58,861 nt of DNA, from contig DXXK01000062.1 of NCBI GenBank assembly GCA_019416425.1, positions 1 to 58,861 of the forward strand, given 5' to 3'. Made by a program: the position numbers and the translations under genes. The notes beneath the pieces were generated by a model. It was not told the DNA's origin. It saw nothing but the letters and a program-made list of their open reading frames with translations, and did no database searches. The DNA comes from Bacteroidales bacterium. Lineage in GTDB: Bacteria > Bacteroidota > Bacteroidia > Bacteroidales > Muribaculaceae. Position 1 is the first letter of the stretch, and each line of letters opens with the position of its first letter. This document shows, one piece after another, positions 51,333 through 58,861 of this stretch.

Positions 51333-52283
51333 ATGGATATTTCAGTAGTAGTACCATTATATAACGAGGCGGAGAGTCTGCCGGAACTGGCGGCGTGGAT
51401 CGACCGTGTGATGACGGAGAACGGATTTGAGTACGAGGTGATCTTCATCAACGACGGGTCGCGCGACAACTCGCTGGAGGTGATCCATGAGCTGGCCGCG
51501 AAGAATCCGAACCTGCACGCGGTGTCGTTCAGCCGCAATTACGGCAAGAGCCCCGCGCTGGACACCGGTTTCCAGCGAGCCCAGGGCGATGTGGTGATCA
51601 CGATGGACGCCGACCTGCAGGACAGTCCCGACGAGATTCCCGAGCTCTACCGCATGATCACCGAGGAGGGCTACGACCTGGTGTCGGGTTGGAAGAAGAA
51701 ACGTTACGACCCGTTATCGAAGACCATTCCCACCAAGCTGTTCAACGCCACGGCACGCAAGGTGTCGGGCATACACAACCTGCATGACTTCAACTGCGGC
51801 CTGAAGGCATATCGGCGCGATGTGGTGAAGCATATCGAGGTCTACGGCGACATGCACCGCTACATACCCTATCTGGCCAAGAACGCCGGATACTCCAAGA
51901 TCGGCGAGAAGGTGGTCCACCACCAGGCCCGCAAGTACGGCACCACCAAGTTCGGTCTGGACCGTTTCGTGAACGGGTACCTGGACCTGCTCCAGCTGTG
52001 GTTCCAGACAAAATTCGGAATCAAGCCCATGCACTTCTTCGGACTGTTAGGGTCGTTGATGTTCGTGATCGGTTTCATGGCGGTGCTGACGGTACTGATT
52101 CTGAAAATCGTGGCCATGTGCTCCGAAACGTTCCACTTCTGGCTGACGAATTCGGTATACTTCTACCTGTCGCTGGCGTTTATGATATTAGGCGTGCAGT
52201 TCTTCTGCACAGGTTTCATCGGGGAGCTCATAACCCGTAATTCCGCCGAACGGCGCAACTATCAAATCAGCGAGGAGTTTTGA
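51333..52283 (+). CDS. Family 2 glycosyltransferase (polyprenyl-phosphate type, DPM1/GtrB-like)
   Basis: A 316-residue protein with an N-terminal GT2 domain: DISVVVPLYNEAESLPEL, the INDGSRDNS loop, the DAD metal motif in ITMDADLQDSPDEIP, and a FNCGLKAYRR acceptor-site segment. Two C-terminal membrane helices (about 232-258 and 268-295) anchor it. Such enzymes move a sugar from a nucleotide donor to undecaprenyl phosphate at the inner membrane, supplying glycan modification pathways. Its stop overlaps the TTG start of the next gene by three bases. The sugar is not identifiable. Confidence 0.9.
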   Translation: MDISVVVPLYNEAESLPELAAWIDRVMTENGFEYEVIFINDGSRDNSLEVIHELAAKNPNLHAVSFSRNYGKSPALDTGFQRAQGDVVITMDADLQDSPDEIPELYRMITEEGYDLVSGWKKKRYDPLSKTIPTKLFNATARKVSGIHNLHDFNCGLKAYRRDVVKHIEVYGDMHRYIPYLAKNAGYSKIGEKVVHHQARKYGTTKFGLDRFVNGYLDLLQLWFQTKFGIKPMHFFGLLGSLMFVIGFMAVLTVLILKIVAMCSETFHFWLTNSVYFYLSLAFMILGVQFFCTGFIGELITRNSAERRNYQISEEF

Positions 52284-52765
52284 GGAGCTTAAGAAACATA
52301 TTGGTGATTCCGGCGCTGCTGGCGCTGGCGGGATGCGCTTCGGAGTGCTACGAGAACCAGAACGCGCTGCCGCTGGCCAAGTTCAGCTACGTCGAGGATT
52401 CGGTGGCGAAACCGTGCGACATGGATTCCCTGCGGGTATACGGTCTCGGCGCGCCGAACGACTCCGTGCTGCATGACGGTGGCCGTGTGTCGGAGCTCTA
52501 TCTGCCGTTCCGTGTGGACGGAGACACGACTCGGTATGTCTTTGAGCATGCGCGTCTGTCCTCCATACGCGACACTGTAACCTTCCGTTACGAGCGGTCG
52601 CCGCGTCTGGTATCGGCCGAGTGCGGTGTCAGCTATGTGTACAGGATTCAGGGCATCACGTCCACAGGTCCCTTCATAGACTCGGTGGTGTGCGCCGACG
52701 GCGAGATAACCAATCAGAACAAGAGCAATCTTGTGATATATCTGCACAATTATGGGAACGAATAG
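52280..52765 (+). CDS. DUF6452-like lipoprotein (TTG start)
   Basis: A 161-residue lipoprotein starting at the TTG at 52280, whose last two bases are part of the upstream gene's TGA stop, so translation is probably coupled. The leader ends with LLALAGC and a Cys near residue 19. The mature domain is beta-rich with YLPFRVDGDTTRYVFEH and SRDT-like segments, and two cysteines (CGVSYVYRIQ, VVCADGEI). The pairing with the next gene is typical of DUF6452 next to DUF6048 in Bacteroidales. The function is unknown. Confidence 0.72.
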   Translation: MRSLRNILVIPALLALAGCASECYENQNALPLAKFSYVEDSVAKPCDMDSLRVYGLGAPNDSVLHDGGRVSELYLPFRVDGDTTRYVFEHARLSSIRDTVTFRYERSPRLVSAECGVSYVYRIQGITSTGPFIDSVVCADGEITNQNKSNLVIYLHNYGNE

Positions 52766-53801
52766 GAGCCTGTCGATAATCCTGTTTCTGGTGTGGCTGC
52801 TGTGGGTAGGATTCGGTGCCGATGCCCAGGACAGCATTCCGGCACCCGCGGCGTATGACAGCATTCCCGTACGTCATGACAGTATCCCTATGCCTAAGGA
52901 CAGCGTGCGGACACCGGTACGGGTCGTGCCAAAGGTGACGCCGGTGGATATAGACGAGAACAAGAAGCAGCCGGTGCTGCACTACTACGACAAGCATGGT
53001 GAATTGCTGGACGAGCCCGTGATGTTCCTGGCGACGCTCGACACAGTGACCAAGCCTAAGTCCAAGCCGGTGTATCCCACCTATAACGGGGTGTCGGTAG
53101 GCGTCAATTTCGGCGAGGCGGTCATGATGGCGTTCGGACAGAAATATGGATCGTATGACGTCTGGGCGGATGTCTCGCTCTGGAACTGGCTCTTTCCGGT
53201 GGTTGAGGCCGGCGTGGGATTCTGCAAGGATACACCCGACAACAAGAACTTCACCTATACCGTTCGGCCGAGCTTCTACTGTAAGGTAGGCGTCAACTAT
53301 AACTTCCTGTACAAGAGCGATCCGGCCTATCAGCTGTTTGTGGGTCTACGCGCTGCCATGTCGCATTTCAGCTGGGACGCAACCGACATCAGCATCACGT
53401 CGGACTACTGGCAGGAAACGCAGCGGTTCGACATGAAGGGAATGCGGTCCACCTCGTTCTACGGCGAGGTCCTGGCGGGCATCAAGGTCAAGATTGTGTC
53501 TAACTTCTCGCTGGGGTGGAGTATCCGTTACCGGTTCCCGTTTCATGCCACGACCACCAAGGCCACGCATCTGCCCGACGGCATGGCGGACTTCGCACCC
53601 TCGCGGCCCTGGTTTGTGCCGGGCTACGGAGGCGACTCCAAGTTAGGCTTCACGGTCTCGGCGGTATGGACCATCCCCGCCAAGAAGAAACCGCAGGTAA
53701 ATCCTGACACAAACATACTCCCTGAAAAGTCAGACCAGTCCGACAGGTCAGACTTGTCCGACCAGTCCGACAGGTCCGACACCCAGTCGGACAAAAAGTA
53801 G
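52752..53801 (+). CDS. DUF6048-like predicted outer membrane beta-barrel protein
   Basis: A 349-residue secreted protein with a signal peptide (about 1-25). A P/D-rich linker (about 30-95) leads to a beta-barrel of about eight strands (YNGVSVGVNFGEAVMMAF, WLFPVVEAGVGFCKDTPDN, SFYGEVLAGIKVKIVSNF). The C-terminus is a low-complexity tail of repeated SDQSDRSD units. It overlaps the upstream DUF6452-like gene by 14 bases, so the lipoprotein and barrel may form a complex. DUF6048 is named from the gene pairing and layout. The function is unknown. Confidence 0.72.
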   Translation: MGTNRSLSIILFLVWLLWVGFGADAQDSIPAPAAYDSIPVRHDSIPMPKDSVRTPVRVVPKVTPVDIDENKKQPVLHYYDKHGELLDEPVMFLATLDTVTKPKSKPVYPTYNGVSVGVNFGEAVMMAFGQKYGSYDVWADVSLWNWLFPVVEAGVGFCKDTPDNKNFTYTVRPSFYCKVGVNYNFLYKSDPAYQLFVGLRAAMSHFSWDATDISITSDYWQETQRFDMKGMRSTSFYGEVLAGIKVKIVSNFSLGWSIRYRFPFHATTTKATHLPDGMADFAPSRPWFVPGYGGDSKLGFTVSAVWTIPAKKKPQVNPDTNILPEKSDQSDRSDLSDQSDRSDTQSDKK

Positions 53802-53817
53802 GAATTCAGGGGGGGTA

Positions 53818-53849
53818 TTTGGTAATGTCGGAAAATTTTTGTAATTTTG
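53818..53849 (+). promoter_or_regulatory. rpsO promoter
   Basis: TTTG at 53818-53821 and TAATTTTG at 53842-53849, 20 bases apart, are an exact consensus match, giving a leader of about 90 bases before rpsO. Confidence 0.72.
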
Positions 53850-53947
53850 CATCGCTTTTTGGTGAAATGCGGCCGCGGAAGGAGAACTGCGGTGCGGCAT
53901 TTCAGGTAAAGGTTTTATTTATAAACAATTAAATTTTATCTCCAACT

Positions 53948-54223
53948 ATGCATCTTTCAACTGAAGAGAAGAAGGAAATCTTCCGCACGTATGGCAAGGG
54001 CGAAGGCGATACCGGTAGCCCCGAAGCACAGATCGCACTGTTCTCGAAGCGTATCCAGCACCTGACCGAGCATCTGAAGAACAACCACAAGGACTTCGCC
54101 ACCGCTCGCGCACTGAAGGCTCTGGTAGGTCAGCGCCGCAGCCTGCTGGATTATCTGATCCGCAAGGACATCAACCGCTACCGCGCCATCATCGCCAAGA
54201 AGGAACTGGGTATCCGTAAGTAA
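53948..54223 (+). CDS. rpsO: 30S ribosomal protein S15
   Basis: A 91-residue protein matching S15 along its length, including GDTGSPEAQIALFSKRI, the HLKNNHKDFATARAL stretch and the GQRRSLLDYL rRNA-contact helix. S15 binds the 16S rRNA central domain early in 30S assembly. Here it precedes L21 and L27 rather than pnp, its neighbour in Proteobacteria. The 90-base leader could hold an S15 autoregulatory structure. Confidence 0.97.
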   Translation: MHLSTEEKKEIFRTYGKGEGDTGSPEAQIALFSKRIQHLTEHLKNNHKDFATARALKALVGQRRSLLDYLIRKDINRYRAIIAKKELGIRK

Positions 54224-54261
54224 TCGGCAGGGTTTCCAAGGCATGCTCCGCAGGGAGCCGA
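54224..54261 (+). other. Hairpin in the rpsO-rplU intergenic leader
   Basis: GCTCC at 54245-54249 pairs with GGAGC at 54254-54258, flanked by TCGGC (54224-54228) and GCCGA (54257-54261). No U-tract follows. It could be a leader element for L21/L27 control. Confidence 0.35.
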
Positions 54262-54345
54262 TAGAATAGAAATCATCATATCTGACAGGCATAGTAAGCG
54301 CCAAGAGGCCGCCTGAGGATTCATTTAAAATAAATGACAAAAACG

Positions 54346-54666
54346 ATGTACGCAATCGTAGAAATCAAAGGACAGCAGTTCAAGGCCGAGGAAGGCAGGT
54401 TCCTGTATGTCCATCACCTGGGCGATGTAAAGCAGGGTGACGCCGTAGAGTTCGAGAAGGTACTTCTGCTGGACGTGGACGGCGATGTAAAGATAGGCGC
54501 ACCCGCCGTAGAGGGCGCCAAGGTGGAATGCGAAGTGCTGGAGCCCCTGTTGAAGGGCGACAAGGTGCTGGTGTTCAAGAAGAAGCGCCGCAAGGGCTAT
54601 CGTCGCTTGAACGGTCACCGTCAGCAGTTCAGCAAAGTATTGATCAAGAAAATCGTAACCGCATAA
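54346..54666 (+). CDS. rplU: 50S ribosomal protein L21
   Basis: The start is set at 54346 (MYAIVEIKGQQ), the usual L21 N-terminus; an ATG four codons upstream is less likely. The 106-residue protein contains QFKAEEGRFLYVHHL and the basic end KKKRRKGYRRLNGHRQQ. L21 binds 23S rRNA in the 50S subunit. The L27 gene follows after 13 bases, the common rplU-rpmA pair. Confidence 0.97.
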   Translation: MYAIVEIKGQQFKAEEGRFLYVHHLGDVKQGDAVEFEKVLLLDVDGDVKIGAPAVEGAKVECEVLEPLLKGDKVLVFKKKRRKGYRRLNGHRQQFSKVLIKKIVTA

Positions 54667-54679
54667 ACCAAAAGAAGAA

Positions 54680-54937
54680 ATGGCACATAAGAAAGGTGTC
54701 GGTAGTTCTAAGAACGGCCGTGAGTCAGAGAGCAAACGACTCGGAGTAAAGATCTTTGGTGGTGCGAATTGCAAAGCCGGCAACATCATTAAGCGTCAGC
54801 GCGGCACAGTTCATCACCCCGGACTGAACGTGGGCATGGGCAAGGACCACACTCTGTTCGCCCTGATCGACGGTGTTGTGGTATTCACCACCGGCAAGGA
54901 GGGTCGCAAGTACATCAACGTCGAGCCCCACGCATAA
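54680..54937 (+). CDS. rpmA: 50S ribosomal protein L27
   Basis: An 85-residue protein starting MAHKKGVGSSKNGRESESKR, the standard L27 N-terminus without a cleavable extension, followed by GVKIFGGANCKAGNIIKRQRG and HHPGLNVGMGKDHTLFAL. L27 reaches the peptidyl transferase centre. An intrinsic terminator follows 44 bases after the stop. Confidence 0.98.
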   Translation: MAHKKGVGSSKNGRESESKRLGVKIFGGANCKAGNIIKRQRGTVHHPGLNVGMGKDHTLFALIDGVVVFTTGKEGRKYINVEPHA

Positions 54938-54981
54938 GCAGGTTCCGATGTCCGCACGGCGGATGTTGAAAACAATAAGAA

Positions 54982-55010
54982 AGTCAGTCCCCGGTGGGCT
55001 GGCTTTTTTA
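54982..55010 (+). terminator. rpmA terminator
   Basis: AGTCAGTCC (54982-54990) pairs with GGGCTGGCT (54996-55004) including G-T pairs, followed by TTTTTT. Together with the rpsO promoter it defines the S15-L21-L27 transcript. Confidence 0.78.
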
Positions 55011-55027
55011 TTTAGCGCAGTTCTGAC

Positions 55028-55058
55028 TTTTTTATTTTTTAAATATATGTTAACTTTG
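55028..55058 (+). promoter_or_regulatory. Promoter for the VanZ-like gene
   Basis: TTTT at 55028-55031 and TAACTTTG at 55051-55058, 19 bases apart; the -33 element differs from TTTG at the last base. Confidence 0.5.
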
Positions 55059-55083
55059 TAGACGTTATAAGCGTTAGAATAGT

Positions 55084-55512
55084 GTGAAAGGCGAAAAAGC
55101 GATAAAACATCAGTTGCGTCGGCTTCCGGCATGGATACTGACCGGACTCACGGTAGTATTGATACTGTGGCTGACCCTGGCACCGGATCCACTGCCCAAT
55201 GACGAACCCATATTGCTGTTTCCGGGCGCGGACAAGGTGGTACATGGCCTGATGTTCGGTTTCCTGACCTTTGTTGTGTTGGTGGACTGGGCACGAGGCC
55301 GGGATTTCAGGGCGGTCCGCTGGCCTGTATGTCTGGTGGCGGCGGCTTCGGCAACATGCTTCGGCATCGCGATTGAGTTCGCGCAACGGGCCATGGGGCT
55401 GGGACGGGGTTTCGAGGTCCTCGACATGCTGGCCGACGGCATCGGGGCGTTCCTGACCGCCACATGCTGGATCATCGCCGAACACGTAAGGCGCAGGAGC
55501 CGGTCAGACTAA
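55084..55512 (+). CDS. VanZ-like membrane protein (GTG start)
   Basis: A 142-residue protein starting with GTG at 55084. It has about four membrane helices and the VanZ-like features: TLAPDPLPNDE after helix 1, FPGADKVVHGLMFGFLTF at helix 2, and the IAIEFAQRAMGLGRGFEVLDMLADGIGAFL end. VanZ in glycopeptide resistance raises teicoplanin tolerance, but most family members have unknown envelope roles, and no vancomycin resistance genes are here. It precedes the TamB-like gene by 73 bases. Confidence 0.82.
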   Translation: MKGEKAIKHQLRRLPAWILTGLTVVLILWLTLAPDPLPNDEPILLFPGADKVVHGLMFGFLTFVVLVDWARGRDFRAVRWPVCLVAAASATCFGIAIEFAQRAMGLGRGFEVLDMLADGIGAFLTATCWIIAEHVRRRSRSD

Positions 55513-55585
55513 TCAAGGACGACAGACTCCGGGGCTGAAACAGATACTTGGCCGCAAGGCCTTTAACAGGACTATAAACTATATT

Positions 55586-58500
55586 ATGAGCGACACGCAG
55601 CAGGACATACAGGACAAATCCGCGGAGGAGCAACCTACACCGGTGCCCAAGAGGCATCTGATCCGGCCCAAATGGTTACGAATCACATTGAAGACATTGA
55701 TGTGGCTCGTGATCGTGCTGTTGTGTATTCCGGTTCTGCTCTATCTTCCACCGGTCCAGACCTGGGTAGTGGGTCTGGCCGAGGATATGGTCAACAAGTC
55801 CACCGGAATGGAGGTAAGAGTCGGGAAGTTCCGTCTTTCCTTCCCGCTGCGGGTCCATCTGCAGGATGTCTATGTACTGACCGCTCCGCGAGATACGATG
55901 GTGCGCGCAGGGGAGGCGATCGTAGATGTAAAGATGCTGCCGTTGCTGAAACTCGACGTCCGGGTGAACCGGCTTGAGCTGACCGATGGCTACTACAGAA
56001 TGGTATCTCCCGACTCATCGATGATATTAGGCGTCAAGGCCGGACATCTGACCGTGGACGACAAGAGCTCGGTCGATATCTCAAGATCCCGGATACTTCT
56101 GAACAAAGTCCGTATGAGCAAGGGCCGTGTGGCCCTCTATATGAATGTCTGGAAGAAGAAGCCCACGCCGGCCGACAGCGCAGCCTCCACACCATTCTAC
56201 ATCAGCGCCAACCGGATCGAGATGGATGACTTCGGTTTCGGGATGTCGATGCTTCCTACCATCGACACGCTGGATATGGCCGTGAAGCATGTGTCGCTTG
56301 CAAACGGAATCATCGACCTGGACAGGAACACAATCACATGGAAGCGGGCGGGTATCTCGGACGGCGACATACGGTACATCCAGCCTACGGCGGAATATAT
56401 CAAGAACCATCCGGCACCTCCCAGCGAGCCATCGTCGGGACCGCCCATGGTGATCAAAGGTGATTCAATAGCCATCAGCAATGTCACAGCTGTCTATGCG
56501 ACAAAGGGCGTTACACCCCAGCCGGGATTCGACCCTGCGTATATATCGGTAAGCGACGTGAACATCGGGATGCGTAACTTCTACAATGAAGCCTCGACGG
56601 TGCGTCTACCGCTGACTGTGCTCCAGGCACGCGAGCGCAGCGGACTCCGGATAGTCCGGGGCAACGGCACGGTCGGTATAGATTCCATTGGCTTGAAGCT
56701 TGACAAGGTCAATCTGAAAACACTTTATTCCAGCCTGCATGCAGATGCAGACGTGCCCTTTGCGGTAATGGCCATGGCAACGGACGCTCCGCTGTCGGTG
56801 AATGCCGGAGGGCAGTTAGGACTTCCAGACATCGAGGCCTTCATGCCGGCGGTCAAGGAATTCACGGCCAAGGTTCCGGCACGCAAGCCTGTGGCATTCG
56901 ACGTGCAGGCCGACGGTACGCTCGCATCAATCGCCATCCCGACCCTTACTGCCGAGATGGCAGGAGTGTTCAGTATCGATGTATCCGGCAATGCCGAGAA
57001 TCCATTAGACTATAAGAGGATGGTAGCGGACCTGGATTTCGACGGCTCGCTGATGGACCCCAAGGTAGCCAAGCTTTTTCTGGCCGAGAGCGACATGGAT
57101 ATTCCGGTGTTCAATATCAAAGGAACAGCCAGCGCCCGTGGACAGGAGTATGGCGCTGACTTCAAGCTGACCTCGACGGCGGGCGATGTGGCGGCCAACG
57201 GTCATGTGGGTTTGACTTCCGAGAAGTACGGTGTCGATGCCGAGATCCGTCAGCTGGACGTGGCCTCGTTCATGCCGACGCTCGGAATCGGCCATGTCAC
57301 CGGAAGTGTCAGCGCCACGGGACGCGGTTTCAATCCGCTGAGCGGACATGCGCTGACCGACGCCAAGCTGCGCATAGACGCCATCGAGTACAACAAACGC
57401 CGTTACGATGACATCAGGCTGGACGCCCTGCTGCATCAGGACGGAACCCTGAACCTGCTGCTCAGCTCGGCCAATCCCGGCCTGAACCTGGACATGCATG
57501 GGTCTGGCGCGATCTTCAAGAACGACTATACCGTCGACATGCAGGCCGACATACGCGACCTGGACCTGCGCCAGCTGGGCCTGACGGACTCGCTGTGCCA
57601 GGGCCACGGCAAGATATACCTGGCCGGCAACGCCCGGCCGGAGACATGGCTCTACGACGTGGACCTGAAGCTGATGGATTTCGACTGGGACTATGGCAGC
57701 ACCTACATCCATCTGCCTGGCGGTGTCCACGCCACGCTCAAGGCCGACGAGTTTTCGACCTACGCCAACATCGACAGCCACATGACCAATATGCGGTTCG
57801 AGAGTCCCGTGGGAATGGAGCAGCTTGTGGCCGGATTCTCGCAGGTTGCCGACACGCTGACGGCACAGCTGAAAAGCAAGAACATCGCCATCGACGCCCT
57901 GCGGACCTCGATGCCCCGGTTTACGCTGGACTTCGATGCCGCGGGCTCGGGACTGTTAGGACAGTTCCTGGTGCCTACGGGCCTGAGCATCGATACTATA
58001 TGGGGGCATGTGGAGCGTGACTCTCTGTTCCACGGCGGCGTGCATGCGCTGGCCCTCAACACTGGCGGCATCGTGATCGATACGCTCGGACTGACGCTGA
58101 AGGAGCGCGGACAGCTGCTGGACTACCGGCTGCATATGGGCAACCGCCCCGGAACTCTTGACGAATTCGCGGATGTCAATATCAATGGCTATATGGGCAA
58201 CAACCGTGTCAGCGCCTATCTGCGCCAGCACAATATCAAGGGAGAGCAGGGTTACCGCCTCGGTCTGACGGCAGCGCTGATGGATTCCACCATATCGGTC
58301 CACTTCACGCCGTTGAAGGCAACGATCGCCTACATGCCATGGACCCTCAACAACGACAACTATATAGACTATAACCTCAGTACCCGTCATGTGGGAGCCA
58401 ATCTCAAGGCCCTGTCGGCCGAGAGCTCCATCCTGGCGCGTACCGAGGACCTGGCCGACGGCAATGAGCAGCTGCGTCTGGCCATCGAGAACCTGCATAT

Positions 58501-58861
58501 CGAGGACTTCCTGCGCATGTGGGTGTTCGCTCCGCCAATCAAGGGATCGGTCAGTTCCGACATGACCGTCCTGTATCAGGAGGGTATGTTCCACGGCAAC
58601 GGCAGCCTGCAGCTGGACAACTTCCAGTATGCCAACACCCGTGTGGGAGACTTCGACTTCAATATCCGTGGGTCGTACGGTATGAAGACAGGCGATGTCA
58701 ACGCCGACGCCGGACTGAAGATAGATGGCCGGGAGGTGATAAGCGCTTATGCACGCATGGGTACCACCGGCGACATGAAGGCGGACAGTGTCGGCGTGCG
58801 CCTGACACGTTTCCCACTTAAGATCGCCAACGCCTTCTTAGGTAACTCGGCGGTTCTGGGA
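55586..58861 (+). CDS. AsmA/TamB-like inner membrane protein (3' end missing)
   Basis: The frame is open from an ATG at 55586 (MSDTQQDIQD) to the window end, giving 1,092 residues with no stop. A short cytoplasmic segment is followed by one membrane helix (about 34-55, LMWLVIVLLCIPVLLYL), then a long periplasmic run of beta-strands in tandem repeats, including the N-terminal VRVGKFRLSFPLRVHLQDVY typical of TamB and AsmA families. The C-terminal DUF490 region, expected in TamB, lies outside. These proteins form hydrophobic-groove bridges that carry phospholipids to the outer membrane, or assist barrel-protein assembly. The annotation as TamB rests on architecture. Confidence 0.85.
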   Translation, partial: MSDTQQDIQDKSAEEQPTPVPKRHLIRPKWLRITLKTLMWLVIVLLCIPVLLYLPPVQTWVVGLAEDMVNKSTGMEVRVGKFRLSFPLRVHLQDVYVLTAPRDTMVRAGEAIVDVKMLPLLKLDVRVNRLELTDGYYRMVSPDSSMILGVKAGHLTVDDKSSVDISRSRILLNKVRMSKGRVALYMNVWKKKPTPADSAASTPFYISANRIEMDDFGFGMSMLPTIDTLDMAVKHVSLANGIIDLDRNTITWKRAGISDGDIRYIQPTAEYIKNHPAPPSEPSSGPPMVIKGDSIAISNVTAVYATKGVTPQPGFDPAYISVSDVNIGMRNFYNEASTVRLPLTVLQARERSGLRIVRGNGTVGIDSIGLKLDKVNLKTLYSSLHADADVPFAVMAMATDAPLSVNAGGQLGLPDIEAFMPAVKEFTAKVPARKPVAFDVQADGTLASIAIPTLTAEMAGVFSIDVSGNAENPLDYKRMVADLDFDGSLMDPKVAKLFLAESDMDIPVFNIKGTASARGQEYGADFKLTSTAGDVAANGHVGLTSEKYGVDAEIRQLDVASFMPTLGIGHVTGSVSATGRGFNPLSGHALTDAKLRIDAIEYNKRRYDDIRLDALLHQDGTLNLLLSSANPGLNLDMHGSGAIFKNDYTVDMQADIRDLDLRQLGLTDSLCQGHGKIYLAGNARPETWLYDVDLKLMDFDWDYGSTYIHLPGGVHATLKADEFSTYANIDSHMTNMRFESPVGMEQLVAGFSQVADTLTAQLKSKNIAIDALRTSMPRFTLDFDAAGSGLLGQFLVPTGLSIDTIWGHVERDSLFHGGVHALALNTGGIVIDTLGLTLKERGQLLDYRLHMGNRPGTLDEFADVNINGYMGNNRVSAYLRQHNIKGEQGYRLGLTAALMDSTISVHFTPLKATIAYMPWTLNNDNYIDYNLSTRHVGANLKALSAESSILARTEDLADGNEQLRLAIENLHIEDFLRMWVFAPPIKGSVSSDMTVLYQEGMFHGNGSLQLDNFQYANTRVGDFDFNIRGSYGMKTGDVNADAGLKIDGREVISAYARMGTTGDMKADSVGVRLTRFPLKIANAFLGNSAVLG

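Noticed and set aside
55084..55512. Vancomycin/teicoplanin resistance determinant
   Set aside because: Only a VanZ-like fold is seen; no vanH, vanA, vanX or regulators, and VanZ-like proteins are widespread without resistance roles.

Overview
The window looks like chromosome of a Bacteroidales bacterium, probably a gut Muribaculaceae-type genome. Evidence: a SusC/SusD pair, GldH, a RicT-type PSP1 protein, the Bacteroidota zapA-rny-ricT-gldH gene order, a DUF6452/DUF6048 pair, and about ten promoters of the Bacteroidota form TTTG-N18-20-TAnnTTTG. Shine-Dalgarno sites are mostly absent and GC is fairly high. Family-level placement is inference; order-level placement is well supported. No rRNA, CRISPR array, integrase or intact insertion sequence was seen.

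Layout. (1) 1-8.9 kb, minus strand: a housekeeping block read from a coiled-coil protein and ZapA through a candidate 6S-like RNA, RNase Y, RicT, GldH, an M24 peptidase and a CCA-adding enzyme cut by the window edge. LptD has its own promoter. (2) 9-15.6 kb: a TonB-dependent receptor, an HD hydrolase, branched-chain aminotransferase, a tiny secreted protein and ribosomal protein S1 with a clear promoter and terminator. (3) 15.8-24.9 kb, minus strand: the most unusual region, a six-gene cluster with a DcaP-like porin, three paralogous MFS transporters and two paralogous phospholipase B-like Ntn-hydrolase proteins that lack signal peptides. It reads as a dedicated import-and-hydrolyse system for an unknown ester or amide. 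(4) 25.2-34.6 kb, minus strand: HAD phosphatase, two cation/proton antiporters, TatD, polyprenyl synthase, two lipoproteins and an AI-2E family permease. (5) 34.7-38.7 kb, plus strand: PBP4-type DD-peptidase, an acidic protein, RsmI and two lipoproteins. (6) 38.7-39.8 kb: a gene-free segment with a duplicated terminator cassette and palindromes. (7) 39.8-49.2 kb: SusC, SusD, a C10 cysteine protease and a secreted protein with a matching C-terminal tail, suggesting protein or peptide use. (8) 49.3-51.2 kb: a lipoprotein, a periplasmic bile-salt-hydrolase-family enzyme with a hairpin directly before its start, and tRNA-Lys and tRNA-Asn. (9) 51.3-58.9 kb, plus strand: glycosyltransferase, DUF6452/DUF6048, S15, L21, L27, VanZ-like protein and a TamB-like protein running off the end.

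The leading candidate for an undescribed system is region 3. Region 7 plus the acylase in region 8 give a second theme of peptide and amide processing at the envelope.
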